Counted from the first letter of the stretch, positions 1 to 9,130 are shown. The stretch: DNA of 64,000 bases from Streptomyces sp. (GCF_019510245.1 NZ_JAEKKT010000124.1:52839-116838), one strand, 5' to 3'. Translations and numbers: made by a program. Notes: generated by a model from the sequence alone, not told the origin.

Positions 1-54
1 ACTCTTCCTCCTCTGAGCTTCCCCCCAGTCCGACCAGTCGGTACGTTCGGGGTG

Positions 55-84
55 CCCGGACCGCAGCGTCGCGGTCCGGGTTTT
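55..84 (+). terminator. Intrinsic-type hairpin with T run
   Basis: Ten-base arms CCCGGACCGC and GCGGTCCGGG flank a 6-base loop and are followed by TTTT. It lies just before the serine hydrolase gene, so it probably ends transcription entering from a gene to the left of the window. It could instead be a structured leader of the hydrolase mRNA. Confidence 0.5.
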
Positions 85-105
85 CCGGCGTACGACGGAG
101 GGCGC

Positions 106-1290
106 ATGTCCGAGCACGAGTCCCAGCCGCAACCACAGCCACAGGTCCACGGCCACTGCGATCCGCGTTTCGCGGCGGTGCGGGAGGCGTTCGAGGAGAA
201 CTTCCGGGACCGGGAGGAGCTGGGCGCCGCCGTCGCGGTGACGGCCGGCGGCGAGACGGTGGTGGATCTGTGGGGCGGCTGGGCCGATCCGGCGCAGGGC
301 CGGCCGTGGGAGCGGGACACCGTGGTCAACGTCTGGTCCACGACCAAGGGTCCGGTGGCGTTGTGTGCGCACATCCTGGCCGACCGGGGGCTGCTCGACC
401 TCGACGCGCCGGTGGCCGCCTACTGGCCCGAGTTCGCGGCGGCCGGCAAGGAGCGGGTCCTGGTGCGCCATCTGCTCTCGCACCGGGCCGGGCTGTCCGG
501 GCTGCGCGAGCCGCACTCGCTGCGGGATCTGTACGACTGGGAGCTGACCACCGCGCGGCTCGCGGCGACGGAGCCCTGGTGGGAGCCGGGGACCAGGTCC
601 GGGTATCACGCGCTGACCTACGGCTTCCTGGTCGGCGAGGTGGTGCGGCGGGTGTCGGGGCTGCGGCCGGGGGCGTTCCTGGAGCGGGAGGTCACCGGGC
701 CGCTGGGGATCGACTTCACGGTCGGACTGCCGGAGAAGGAGTCCGGGCGGGCGGCGGAGCTGGTGCATCCCCGCGTCGTGTCGGACAGCGAACAGGCTGC
801 GATCTTCAGCCAGTTGGCGCCCGCGGCGGTCGCCGCCCTGGCCAACCCCGGCGTGGGCGCGAATGCGGCGAACACCCCCGGGTGGCGGGCGGCCGAGATC
901 CCGGCCGCCAACGGGCACGGCACGGCCCGGGCGGTCGCGGCGCTGTACGGGGTGTTCGCCGGCCGGGGCGAGTACGGCGGCCTGCGCGTACTGTCGCCGG
1001 AGGCGGCCGAGCGGGTGCGGGAGGGCCAGGGCAGCTGCCGTGACCTGGTACTGGGGGCGGGTTTCGAGCACGAGACCGAGATCGGGCTCGGGCTGTGGCT
1101 GAGCGGGCCGAACGGCTCGTACGGGCCCAATCCGCGGGCCTTCGGGCACGACGGGTTCGGCGGTTCCTGCGGGTTGGCCGACCCGGAAGCGGGGGTCTCC
1201 CTCGGATACGTCATGAACCGCATGGGGCCGCGGATCGCGGACGACCCGCGGAAGACGGCCCTGGTCAACGCCGTTTACGCGTGTCTGTGA
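106..1290 (+). CDS. Beta-lactamase-family serine hydrolase (EstB-like esterase)
   Basis: The predicted protein has 394 residues and belongs to the class C beta-lactamase/esterase fold. The nucleophile motif S-T-T-K sits at residues 78-81 and a Tyr motif (YHAL) at about 167. A C-terminal GHDGFGG segment takes the place of the usual KTG/HTG box. The ATG at 106 is chosen over an upstream start because GGAGG lies 4-5 bases before it. No signal peptide is seen, so the enzyme is probably cytoplasmic and may hydrolyse esters or lactones rather than beta-lactams. It is followed after 120 bp by a GntR regulator in the same direction. The family call is firm; the substrate is unknown. Confidence 0.85.
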   Translation: MSEHESQPQPQPQVHGHCDPRFAAVREAFEENFRDREELGAAVAVTAGGETVVDLWGGWADPAQGRPWERDTVVNVWSTTKGPVALCAHILADRGLLDLDAPVAAYWPEFAAAGKERVLVRHLLSHRAGLSGLREPHSLRDLYDWELTTARLAATEPWWEPGTRSGYHALTYGFLVGEVVRRVSGLRPGAFLEREVTGPLGIDFTVGLPEKESGRAAELVHPRVVSDSEQAAIFSQLAPAAVAALANPGVGANAANTPGWRAAEIPAANGHGTARAVAALYGVFAGRGEYGGLRVLSPEAAERVREGQGSCRDLVLGAGFEHETEIGLGLWLSGPNGSYGPNPRAFGHDGFGGSCGLADPEAGVSLGYVMNRMGPRIADDPRKTALVNAVYACL

Positions 1291-1334
1291 GGCCCGCACG
1301 GTTTCGGCCGAACCCGCCGGCCGCTCTTCCCTGA

Positions 1335-1346
1335 TGGTTTAGACCA
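1335..1346. promoter_or_regulatory. DasR/HutC-type GntR operator (TGGTTTAGACCA)
   Basis: The 12-mer differs at one base from the symmetric TGGTCTAGACCA core recognised by HutC-subfamily GntR regulators such as DasR. It lies 64 bp before the GntR start codon, which suggests autoregulation or DasR control. This is inferred from the motif only. Confidence 0.5.
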
Positions 1347-1410
1347 ATGCTAGATGTGGTCGCGGAACGAACCCGCACGGCTACTTCTTGTCACCCACAG
1401 GAGGAGCGGC

Positions 1411-2154
1411 ATGGCCCGCACCACCCCCCACGGTCACTCCGAGAGCGAAGGGCAGCCCCTGTACTGGCGGATCGCGACACAACTCCTCGGCGAACTGCGC
1501 GACGGCACCCTGCCGCCCGGGGAACGGCTGCCGGCGGAACGGCAGTTGGCGCGGCACTTCGGGGTCAGCCGGGAAACCGTCCGGCAGGCACTGGAGGTGC
1601 TGCGGCACAGCGGACTGGTGGCCACCGACCGGCGGGGCAGTCACGCGACGCTGCCCGGCCGGCCGGTGGAGAGCCCGGTCTCGCTCGCCTTCCCGGTGGG
1701 CGCCGGGCCCACGGAGCACGGCGCGGTCGACCGGGCCACGGTGGCCTGGGAGGAGCCGCCGCCCGAGCACGCGGCGGCGCTTGGGCTGGCCCCGCACCGG
1801 CCGACCCTGGTGCACCGCTACGAGTCCGCCTCCCCCGACGGCCACGCCCTGCGCACCGCCGTGACCTCGTTCTCGGCGGTGGCCCTGACCGAGGTCGAGG
1901 AACTGGGGCGCTACCGGGACCGGGCAGACGGCTGTGCCGCCGCGCAGCTGCGCCGGGCCTACGACTGGATGCGCCAGGCGGGCCTCACCCTGCACCACCG
2001 GGACTCCATCACCCAGGTCGCGGACGCGTCCTCGGTCCGGGTGACCCGCCGGGTGCACGACCAGTACGCCCGACCGCTGGAGATCACCGACCTGGTGGTG
2101 GACGCCCAGCAGGACGCGCTGGTCTACGAGTTCACGGTGCCTGCCGCGGGCTGA
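1411..2154 (+). CDS. GntR-family transcriptional regulator (HutC subfamily)
   Basis: The 247-residue protein has an N-terminal winged helix with the typical GntR signature (ERLPAERQLARHFGVSRETV, about residues 34-53). A C-terminal UTRA-like effector domain follows, containing L-V-H-R-Y and Y-D-W-M-R segments. The ATG at 1411 is preceded by an excellent GGAGGAG site, so it is preferred over the longer in-frame start at 1354. A near-perfect HutC-type operator lies upstream. The gene overlaps the convergent methyltransferase gene by 31 bp. The effector is unknown; HutC relatives respond to sugars, phosphosugars or amino acids. Confidence 0.9.
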   Translation: MARTTPHGHSESEGQPLYWRIATQLLGELRDGTLPPGERLPAERQLARHFGVSRETVRQALEVLRHSGLVATDRRGSHATLPGRPVESPVSLAFPVGAGPTEHGAVDRATVAWEEPPPEHAAALGLAPHRPTLVHRYESASPDGHALRTAVTSFSAVALTEVEELGRYRDRADGCAAAQLRRAYDWMRQAGLTLHHRDSITQVADASSVRVTRRVHDQYARPLEITDLVVDAQQDALVYEFTVPAAG

Positions 2155-2873
2155 CCGCGCCGGGCCACGACCAGCCGGGCGCGCGGGCTGTCGTCGGCGC
2201 GCGCGCCGAACTCGGGCAGCGCGGACAGCTCTACGGAGAACCCCGCGCGCGCCAGCTCCTCCAGCACGGCGCCGAGCCGGAAGGCCCGGTAGTACATGAC
2301 GAACGGGGGCCGCCACAGGGCGTTGCGCACGCGCATCACGGTGTCGAAGCCCAGCAGCATCCAGAACCCTGGGCTGGTGGGCCGGGGCGGGGCGAGCACC
2401 GGGAAGGCGAAGGTGCCGCCCGGCCGCAGCACCGCGTGGACCTGGCCGAAGAGGCCGGGCAGCTCCCGGGGCAGGAAGTGCCCGAACGCCCCGAAGCTGA
2501 CGACCAGGTCGAAGGCGGGCCCGAACGGCAGGGCCCGGGCGTCGCCGCGCACGTAGGTGACGTCCGGTCCCTCGGGCGGGGGCTGCCGGCGGGCGATCTC
2601 CAGCATGCCGGCGCTGAAGTCGACCCCGGTCACGCTGTGCCGGCACACTCGGGCGAGTACGTCGGTGCCGGCTCCTGTCCCGCAGCACAGGTCGAGGCCG
2701 TCCGCGAAGGGGCCGAGCGGGGTGAGCGCCTTCGCGACCGACTCGAGGACCGGGTCCGGGGTCCGGAAGGGGGTGTGGTCGAACTTCGGGGCCAGCAGGT
2801 CGTAACCGCGCTCGACCGAGGACAGGGCCTGGACGGCGAGTTCACGGAGGCTCGGGCCTTCGGGGCTGAACAT
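2124..2873 (-). CDS. Class I SAM-dependent methyltransferase
   Basis: The 249-residue protein carries motif I (LDLCCGTGAG, about residues 60-69), the acidic SAM-ribose contact in GVDFSAGML, and the later D-L-V-V-S-F-G-A-F motif IV region. The fold is the Methyltransf_11/25 type acting on small molecules. The C-terminus is tail-to-tail with the GntR gene and the two coding regions overlap by 31 bp. The unusual pair of cysteines in motif I (CCGTG) is seen in other members. The acceptor substrate cannot be inferred. Confidence 0.85.
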   Translation of the reverse strand: MFSPEGPSLRELAVQALSSVERGYDLLAPKFDHTPFRTPDPVLESVAKALTPLGPFADGLDLCCGTGAGTDVLARVCRHSVTGVDFSAGMLEIARRQPPPEGPDVTYVRGDARALPFGPAFDLVVSFGAFGHFLPRELPGLFGQVHAVLRPGGTFAFPVLAPPRPTSPGFWMLLGFDTVMRVRNALWRPPFVMYYRAFRLGAVLEELARAGFSVELSALPEFGARADDSPRARLVVARRGQPAAGTVNS

Positions 2874-2895
2874 CCGGCCAGCCTACGGGAGCACA

Positions 2896-2935
2896 CGGCG
2901 CGGGCGCGGCCCCGGCGGGGGCCGCGCCCGCGCCG
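2896..2935 (-). terminator. 18-bp GC stem-loop downstream of beta-helix gene
   Basis: Perfect 18-base arms (CGGCGCGGGCGCGGCCCC at 2896-2913 and its complement at 2918-2935) enclose a 4-base loop. It begins 8 bp past the stop codon of the leftward beta-helix gene and so should terminate that transcript. Confidence 0.75.
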
Positions 2936-2942
2936 TCCGGTG

Positions 2943-4853
2943 TCACGCCACGGTGAGCGTGAGGGCGCCCGTGTAGGTGGAGCCGGCGGCGATCGCCGTC
3001 TCGGTGCCGTCGACCGTCAGCTTCACGGACCTGCCGCGCGGTGCCCGCACGGCGGCGTCGGCCGCGAGGGTGAGGCTGGTCAGGTACGAGGTCCCGGTGA
3101 CCGTCCACGTCGACCCGCTGTGCAGCTTCACCACCACGCCGTTGTTGACGGCGGCCTGCACGGTGTTGGTGACGATGCCCAGCTCGTAGAAGGTGGACGA
3201 GTCGATCGAGGAGACCCGGTGCTTGGCCCTGGTCGCCGAGATGACGCCCGTGACGGTGGAGTCCTCGAAGGTGAGGACCATGTTCTTGCCGCCCCGCATG
3301 CCGTTGTAGAAGTCGCCCTGCAGGCTGATGGAGCTGAAGGTGGCGGCGCCGTCGGTGGAGTGGACGGCGGTGACGTCGAACGAGGAGTCCTTGGCCGGGT
3401 CGGTGGTGGGCTCGGTGTAGACGCCGACGTTCATCATCTTGCCGTCGACGTTGACCGGGCCCGGGTCGTCCAGCTCGATCATCTGCAGGATGACGCCGTC
3501 GCGCGGGTTGAGCCGGGCGCCCTGCGAGCCGTCCACCGAGATCGTCGTCTGCTGGCCCTTGTTGAGGAAGGTGGCCCGCTCGGAGTTGATCACGGTGCCG
3601 CCGTCCAGGGTGAGTTGGCCGGCGCCGAAGAACATGTAGCCGAAGTGCCCGGAGTCCACCACCGTGCTGCGCTCGGGGATGGTCCGCAACTCGGCGTCGG
3701 ACAGGCCGAGTCCGAGCTCGGTGTTGAGCGCGGCGACGGCGTCGTGGGTGCTGTCGCCGTAGTGCACGACGGCGGCCGGCCCGGCGATGATCGTCGCGTA
3801 GGAGCCGACGTCGAAGCGGGAGCCGAGGACCCGGACGGTGGCGTCGCCGATGGCGTAGGTGCCGTAGCCGTAGTCGCCGGTGTTGCCGACGTGGCTGTTG
3901 ATCGCGGTCAGCTTCAGGCCGCTGCCGCCGCCCTCGACCGACAGCGCGCCCCAGGTCTCGGAGAACACGGTCGAGTCGAGGTAGGTGGCGATGCTGTTCC
4001 TGCCGATCAGGTTGGTGGCACGGACGTTGCCGTCCAGCCCCAGCATCCAGGGCACCGACTCCATGTACGGGGTCTCGACGGTGGCCTGGTAGTCGGCGGG
4101 CAGGACGCCGTTGCGGGCGCGCAGCAAGGAGTCCCTGACGAGGACGTTGGCGCCGCCGTCGGCGATGACGGTGGTGCGGACGACGCCCCTGTTGCTGATC
4201 CGGGCGCCGTCCACGACCAGCTTGGTCGCGGAGCCGTCGGAGACCACGGCCGCGCCGTACCCGGCGAAGTCGGAGCGTCCGTTGCCGTCGAGGGTGATGG
4301 TGGGGCTCTGGAGGGTGTAGCTGCCGCTGTCGACGTAGACGCCGTTGAAGCACTCGCCGGTGGAGGCGATGGAGATGTTGCGGGCGGCGGTGCCGGTGAC
4401 CTTGCCGCCGCGGACGGCGGACAGCACGGACTTCGCGGAGTCGACCCCGCCGGAGCCGACGTACAGCGCCTGCCGGAACGGGAAGGTCAGCGTCTCGTAG
4501 GTGACGTCGTTGGACTCGGCGACGGTGAGGACGACGTCACCGCGGTAGGTGCCGGCCTGGATGAGGGTCCCGGTGGCGCCGGTCGCGGTGAGCAGCTGGC
4601 CGGTCTCCACGCCGTCGACGGTGAGGCTGATGTCGTACCCGTCCGGGGCGACGATCCTGCCGCCGTCGCCGATGGTCAAACGGCTCACCCGGGTGGTCGC
4701 GGCGAGTCGGTAGGTCTCCCCCGCGGCGACGGAGATCGTCCTGCCCGCCGCCTTGGGCGCGGCGGTGGCGGTACCGGAGGCGACCGGAACGAGCACGGCC
4801 GCTGCCGTGGCGGAACCGGCGATCAGGAACGAGCGTCGGGATGTCAGCGTCAT
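2943..4853 (-). CDS. Tat-secreted right-handed beta-helix protein
   Basis: The 636-residue protein starts MTLTSRRSFLIAG, a twin-arginine signal, followed by a hydrophobic stretch and an Ala-rich cleavage region near residue 32. The mature part is a long series of short beta-strand repeats rich in Gly, Asp, Thr and Ser, as in pectate-lyase-like parallel beta-helices. Examples are recurring V-D-G, L-T-I-D-G-G and N-S-x-V/T turns. No catalytic signature of a named polysaccharide lyase could be assigned, so it may be a carbohydrate-active enzyme or a surface protein. GGAAAGG lies before the ATG. The neighbouring operon ends in its own terminator, so this gene is probably monocistronic. Confidence 0.75.
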   Translation of the reverse strand: MTLTSRRSFLIAGSATAAAVLVPVASGTATAAPKAAGRTISVAAGETYRLAATTRVSRLTIGDGGRIVAPDGYDISLTVDGVETGQLLTATGATGTLIQAGTYRGDVVLTVAESNDVTYETLTFPFRQALYVGSGGVDSAKSVLSAVRGGKVTGTAARNISIASTGECFNGVYVDSGSYTLQSPTITLDGNGRSDFAGYGAAVVSDGSATKLVVDGARISNRGVVRTTVIADGGANVLVRDSLLRARNGVLPADYQATVETPYMESVPWMLGLDGNVRATNLIGRNSIATYLDSTVFSETWGALSVEGGGSGLKLTAINSHVGNTGDYGYGTYAIGDATVRVLGSRFDVGSYATIIAGPAAVVHYGDSTHDAVAALNTELGLGLSDAELRTIPERSTVVDSGHFGYMFFGAGQLTLDGGTVINSERATFLNKGQQTTISVDGSQGARLNPRDGVILQMIELDDPGPVNVDGKMMNVGVYTEPTTDPAKDSSFDVTAVHSTDGAATFSSISLQGDFYNGMRGGKNMVLTFEDSTVTGVISATRAKHRVSSIDSSTFYELGIVTNTVQAAVNNGVVVKLHSGSTWTVTGTSYLTSLTLAADAAVRAPRGRSVKLTVDGTETAIAAGSTYTGALTLTVA

Positions 4854-5090
4854 TGCAGGCCTTTCCACGGATGGATTGCGCGGTGCGTCATCGCGCAGAG
4901 TCACGAGTCGCCCGTCGAAACCAAGGCGACGAAGGCACCTGAGGTGCGCAGGTGGGAGTGAATCAGCCCTGGGTAACCCGGGACAGACATCGCACAGACG
5001 CATCCCGGAACCCGATGCCTTCGATCGGGCGGCCTGCTTCATGGCGATCACACAGAGTCGCCACAGTCCCCGGCAGCGGCCACGCACGAC

Positions 5091-5126
5091 GGCGAGGTGG
5101 ACGGCCCGTGTGCCGTCCACCTCGCC
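5091..5126 (-). terminator. Strong stem-loop ending the leftward catabolic operon
   Basis: Perfect 15-base arms (GGCGAGGTGGACGGC at 5091-5105 and its complement at 5112-5126) with a 6-base loop lie 17 bp beyond the SDR stop codon. Confidence 0.8.
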
Positions 5127-5143
5127 GTGTCCCTGCAGGTGAG

Positions 5144-5905
5144 CTACGCCGGGGCGATCATCCCCGCCGACAGGTCGATGTCCGCCCCGCACAGTCCGGG
5201 CATCGCCAGCATGGCGACGAGCGCCCGCGCGACCTCGTCCTCCTCGACCAGCCGGCCGAGCGCGGCCCGGGAGACGAAGTCCCGTTCCGCCTCCTCGACG
5301 GTTCGGCCGGTGAGTTCGGCGGTGAGCCGGAAGTTGCGGTCCATGCGGGGTCCCCGGACCGGGCCCGGGGAGAGGGAGTTGACCGCGACACCGTGCGGGC
5401 CCACCTCGCCCGCCAAGGTGCGGGTGAGGCCGATCAGCGCCATCTTGGAGGCGGTGTACGGCGTCCGGTTGAGCAGCGGGCGTTTGCCGCTGACCGAGGC
5501 GACGTTGACGATGTCGCCCCGTCCGGCGGCCAGCATGGGCGGCAGGAAGGCCCGGCACATGAGGTAGACGCCGCGCACGTTGGCGGCGAACACGTCGTCC
5601 CACTCGTCGGGTTCGATGTCGACCAGGGGCCGGACCGGCCCCGCTCCGCCGGCGTTGTTGACGAGCAACGAGACGTCCTCGCCGGCGAGCCGGTCGGCCA
5701 GTGCGCGCACGGATGCAGGGTCGGAGACGTCGCACACCGCCGTACGGGCCGCTTCGCCGACCTTGGCCGCGGCCTGGGCGAGGGCCTGCTCGTTCCGCCC
5801 GACGAGGACCACCCGGGCCCCCGCGTCGGCGAGCGCCAGCGCGAAGGCCCGGCCGAGCGGGCCGCCGCCACCGGTGACCAGGGCCGTACGGCCGACCAGG
5901 CTCAC
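5144..5905 (-). CDS. Short-chain dehydrogenase/reductase
   Basis: The 253-residue classical SDR has the NAD(P) motif TGGGGPLG near residue 10, NNAGG at about 86, catalytic Ser in NVASVSG, and YTASK. The GTG at 5905 is preferred over a GTG at 5917. It gives the usual short N-terminus before the Rossmann motif and makes a GTGA overlap with the stop of the HisD-like gene. This is the last gene of a four-gene leftward operon (FAH hydrolase, dioxygenase, HisD-like, SDR). A role oxidising or reducing a pathway intermediate is likely; the substrate is not known. Confidence 0.88.
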   Translation of the reverse strand: MSLVGRTALVTGGGGPLGRAFALALADAGARVVLVGRNEQALAQAAAKVGEAARTAVCDVSDPASVRALADRLAGEDVSLLVNNAGGAGPVRPLVDIEPDEWDDVFAANVRGVYLMCRAFLPPMLAAGRGDIVNVASVSGKRPLLNRTPYTASKMALIGLTRTLAGEVGPHGVAVNSLSPGPVRGPRMDRNFRLTAELTGRTVEEAERDFVSRAALGRLVEEDEVARALVAMLAMPGLCGADIDLSAGMIAPA

Positions 5906-7203
5906 GCTTCGTTCCACGGCAGCGCGTCGCCGGCGGCCTTCGCGGCGCGTACGTCACCCGAGCGGGCGTGGCCCTCGAACAGCTCGATGCGGGAGGCGCG
6001 CCCGCACAACCGCCCGAGCAGGGCCTGCGAGGCGGGGTCGGTGACCTCCTGGTAGGTGACCGTCTTGAGATACTTCCCCACCCACAGACCGCCGGTGTAG
6101 CGGGCGGCACCACGTGTGGGCAGCACATGGTTCGTGCCGATGACCTTGTCGCCGAACGACACACAGGTGCCCTCGCCGAGGAACAGGGCGCCGTACTGGG
6201 TCATCTTCTCCAGGGCGAGGCGCGGCTCGGCGGTCAGCACCTCGACGTGTTCGAAGGCGAACGCGTCGGCGAGTTCGTACAGTTCGTCGACCGAGCCGAC
6301 GACGTGCACCTGTCCGTGGTTGCGCCAGGCGGGCTCCGCGTAGTCGCGGGTGGGCAGGGAGGGCAGGATGCGCTCGACCTCGGCGAGGGTCCGCTCCGCG
6401 ACCCGGCGGGAGGTGGTGACCAGGACGGCCGGGGAGTCCGGGCCGTGCTCGGCCTGCGAGAGCAGGTCGACCGCGCAGACGAACGGGTCGGCCTCGTCGT
6501 CGGCGAGGACCAGGATCTCGGTGGGTCCGGCGAACAGGTCGATGCCGATCTCGCCGAAGAGCTGGCGCTTGGCCTCGGCGACGTAGGCGTTGCCGGGACC
6601 TGCGATCAGGTTGACCGGCTCCATCGTGTCGGTGCCCACGGCCATCGCGGCCACCGCCTGAACGCCGCCGAGCAGCCAGATCTCGTCGGCGCCCGCGAGG
6701 TGCATGGCCGCGACGGTGGCGGCGGGGATCTCGCCGTGGATGGGAGGGGTGCAGGCGACCACCCGGGGCACACCGGCCACCTTGGCGGTGACGATGGTCA
6801 TGTGCGCGGAGGCGGTGAGCGGGTAGCGGCCGCCGGGGATGTAGGCGCCGGCCGCCTGCACCGGGATGTGCTTCTGCCCGAGCTTCACGCCGGGCAGCGT
6901 CTCCACCTCGAACTCGCCCATGGAGTCGAGCTGGTGGCGGGCGAATCGACGGACCTGCTCCTGCACGAACGTGATGTCGTCGATGACCTGCCGGGGCACC
7001 GAGGCGACGATCTTCTCGACCTCCTCCGTGCTCAGCCGGAAGGAGTCGGGGCTCCACTTGTCGAACTTCTCGGAGTAAGCGCGGACGGCCGCGTCACCGC
7101 GCTCGCGGATGTCCGCGATGACGCCGGTCACCGTCACGCGCACCTGGTCGAGGGAGGCGGCCACCTCGGCCCGGGGCACGGCGTGCTTCAGGATCTCTGC
7201 CAC
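5902..7203 (-). CDS. Histidinol dehydrogenase-family (HisD-like) dehydrogenase
   Basis: The 433-residue protein matches the Zn/NAD-dependent HisD family: GPGNAYVAEAKR, AGPTEILVLAD and L-S-Q-A-E-H-G, where the Gln and His are the usual metal ligands. HisD performs two successive NAD-dependent oxidations of an alcohol to an acid. The gene sits in a catabolic operon and not with histidine biosynthesis, so it is probably a paralogue that oxidises a primary or secondary alcohol of the pathway substrate. The GTG at 7203 with AAAGG upstream gives a standard-length protein; a longer reading frame runs antisense to the dioxygenase gene and is disregarded. Confidence 0.85.
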   Translation of the reverse strand: MAEILKHAVPRAEVAASLDQVRVTVTGVIADIRERGDAAVRAYSEKFDKWSPDSFRLSTEEVEKIVASVPRQVIDDITFVQEQVRRFARHQLDSMGEFEVETLPGVKLGQKHIPVQAAGAYIPGGRYPLTASAHMTIVTAKVAGVPRVVACTPPIHGEIPAATVAAMHLAGADEIWLLGGVQAVAAMAVGTDTMEPVNLIAGPGNAYVAEAKRQLFGEIGIDLFAGPTEILVLADDEADPFVCAVDLLSQAEHGPDSPAVLVTTSRRVAERTLAEVERILPSLPTRDYAEPAWRNHGQVHVVGSVDELYELADAFAFEHVEVLTAEPRLALEKMTQYGALFLGEGTCVSFGDKVIGTNHVLPTRGAARYTGGLWVGKYLKTVTYQEVTDPASQALLGRLCGRASRIELFEGHARSGDVRAAKAAGDALPWNEA

Positions 7204-7232
7204 AACTGCGGCCTTTCTGGGAAGGATCGGGG

Positions 7233-8168
7233 TCAGACCGGGGGCGCTTCGAAGAGCACGTCGGGGTCGTTGAACTGCTCCTTGGCGACCGACTCGCTCA
7301 TCGGGTCGGCGGTGCCCCACTGGTCCTGGGTGATCGGGTCGTCCACGTCGTGCCGGCCGGGGTGCCACAGGTCCTCTTCGAGGACGGCCAGTTCGGTGGT
7401 GTACTCGACGGTGTTGCCGTGCGGGTCGTGGAAGTAGGAGAAGGTGTTGTCGCCCGCCAGGTGCCGTCCCGGCCCCCAGGTGAGCCGGGTGCCGGCGCGC
7501 AGGGCACGTCCGGTGCCGCGCATGTACTCCTCCACCCCCCGCATCTCGAACGAGGCGTGGTGCAGCGACACATGGGGTCCGCGCGCGATGGCGAAGGAGT
7601 GGTGCAGCGGGCTGCACCGCAGGAAGTACATGAGGTCACCCATGTGCGTGGAGTACAGGGTGTCGGTGAGCCGGAACCCGAGGTGCTGGATGTAGAAGTC
7701 CCTAAGCCCCTGCGGGTCCTGGGAGTTGACCACACAGTGCGAGAGCCGCACCGGGACGGCCTCCCGCTCCTCGATCTTGCGGTGGGTGCGGGTCGTGACG
7801 TCCGCGGAGACCTCGACGACCCGCCCGTCCGGGTCGAAGAAGCGCAGCCCGTAGCCGCCGCCCGGGGTGTCCAGCGCCCGGGGCTCGTGGACGATCTGCA
7901 CCCCGGCCCGCCCCAGCCGCACCGCGAGCTCGTCGACGGCCGCCGGTGACACCGCGCCGAAGGCGACGAGGTCCATCCGCTTCCGCTCGTCCTCGCGGAT
8001 GCGGACGACGTACTGCTCGGGGCTGCCCTCGGCGGCGAAGAACGCGATGCCGCTGTCGTTCGCGACCTCGGTCAGACCCCAGGTGGTGCCGTAGAAGGCG
8101 CGCTGGGTGGCGAAGTCCGGTACGGCCAGGTCGACATGGCGCAGGTGGGTGAGGGGCTGGAAGCTCAT
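7233..8168 (-). CDS. Type I extradiol ring-cleavage dioxygenase (VOC fold)
   Basis: The 311-residue protein has two VOC modules (about 9-122 and 141-258), as in catechol 2,3-dioxygenases. Probable Fe(II) ligands are His144 (RLSHCVV), His203 or 204 (SLHHASFEM) and Glu255 (GNTVEYTTEL), the expected two-His-one-carboxylate facial triad. It would open a catecholic ring next to its hydroxyls. The ATG overlaps the stop of the upstream FAH hydrolase (ATGA), implying coupled translation. In catechol meta-cleavage pathways the ring-fission product is processed by FAH-fold hydrolases, which occur here in two copies. Confidence 0.88.
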   Translation of the reverse strand: MSFQPLTHLRHVDLAVPDFATQRAFYGTTWGLTEVANDSGIAFFAAEGSPEQYVVRIREDERKRMDLVAFGAVSPAAVDELAVRLGRAGVQIVHEPRALDTPGGGYGLRFFDPDGRVVEVSADVTTRTHRKIEEREAVPVRLSHCVVNSQDPQGLRDFYIQHLGFRLTDTLYSTHMGDLMYFLRCSPLHHSFAIARGPHVSLHHASFEMRGVEEYMRGTGRALRAGTRLTWGPGRHLAGDNTFSYFHDPHGNTVEYTTELAVLEEDLWHPGRHDVDDPITQDQWGTADPMSESVAKEQFNDPDVLFEAPPV

Positions 8169-9130
8169 GCGTGACTCCTGACGGTGTTGCGCTGGTGGCC
8201 GAGGCCGGTGATCTCCGCGTCGATCACGTCTCCGGGCGTGAGGAAGACCCCCCAGTGCGCGCCGTTGCCGGCCGGGGAGCCGGTGAGCAGCAGGTCGCCG
8301 GGGCGCAGGGTGGTGGTCGTGGAGGCGTAGGCGATCAGCCGGGGAATGTCGAAGATCATGTCCTTGGTGGACTCGTCCTGCCGGACCACCCCGTTGTGCC
8401 GCAGCGTGATCCGCAGGTCGGCCGGGTCCCCGACGAAGTCCGCGGGGACCAGGAAGGGCCCGGTCGGCAGGAAGGTGTCGGCGTTCTTGGCGGTGAACCA
8501 GTCGGTGCCGATGGCCTTCAGGTCGGGCCGGTACAGCCGGTCCCGGGTGGTGAGGTCGTTGCTGATCGTGTAGCCGGCGACGTACGACATGGCCTCGGCG
8601 GCCGGGATGTTCTTTCCCTGCTTGCCGATGACCAGGGCGAGTTCGAGCTCCCAGTCGTGCTGTTCACCGAGCGCGGGCAGCACGACGTCGTCGTACGGCC
8701 CGCACAGCGCCCGCGGTGAGCCGAGGAAGAGGTAGGGGACGCCGTCGCGGATCCGCTCGTCCATCATCTTCTCGGCGTCGGCGCGGGCTTCCTCCGGGGT
8801 GGCGCCGTGCACGCTCTCCTTCTCGGCGGCGACCAGGTCGACCACGTGCTTGCGGTAGTTGGCGCCGCTCTGCAGGATCTGGCCCGGTTCGAGCGGTGTC
8901 CCAACCCGCAGGTCCGCCAGGTCGTGCCAGTCGCCGTCGGTGGCGGCGGCCAGCTCGTGCAGCCGGGGCAGCCAGGTGTCCCAGTCCTCGACCAGCGCGC
9001 GTACCGACGCCACCGGGCCGGAGAGGTCGCGGACCCGCGTACCGGCCACCAGGCCGGGGAAGGCGGCTGCGCCGTCGCTGAAGGTGCCGAGCGCGAAGGG
9101 GCCGGCGTGGGAGGGGGAAGGTTCGGGCAC
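8165..9130 (-). CDS. Fumarylacetoacetate hydrolase-family protein (first copy)
   Basis: The 321-residue protein has the FAH catalytic domain in its C-terminal two-thirds: SGANYRKHV, H-D-W-E-L-E-L-A-L-V-I-G, GYTISNDLT and DLLLTGSPAG, including the acidic metal ligands. Such enzymes hydrolyse or decarboxylate 2-oxo acids from ring cleavage. The GTG at 9130 is chosen because GAGGAG lies 6-7 bases upstream; the longer frame from 9220 lacks such a site. It is the first gene of the leftward operon and diverges from the rightward catabolic operon across a 276-bp promoter region. Confidence 0.87.
   Translation of the reverse strand: MPEPSPSHAGPFALGTFSDGAAAFPGLVAGTRVRDLSGPVASVRALVEDWDTWLPRLHELAAATDGDWHDLADLRVGTPLEPGQILQSGANYRKHVVDLVAAEKESVHGATPEEARADAEKMMDERIRDGVPYLFLGSPRALCGPYDDVVLPALGEQHDWELELALVIGKQGKNIPAAEAMSYVAGYTISNDLTTRDRLYRPDLKAIGTDWFTAKNADTFLPTGPFLVPADFVGDPADLRITLRHNGVVRQDESTKDMIFDIPRLIAYASTTTTLRPGDLLLTGSPAGNGAHWGVFLTPGDVIDAEITGLGHQRNTVRSHA

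Noticed and set aside
1347..4961. Very long rightward open frames (for example 1204 codons) across the GntR, methyltransferase and beta-helix region
   Set aside because: They are low-complexity Gly/Arg/Val-rich shadows of real genes on other frames, a normal effect of high GC content.
5902..5917. GTG at 5917 as SDR start
   Set aside because: No ribosome site and a longer N-terminus than usual; GTG at 5905 gives a GTGA overlap and the standard spacing to the cofactor motif.
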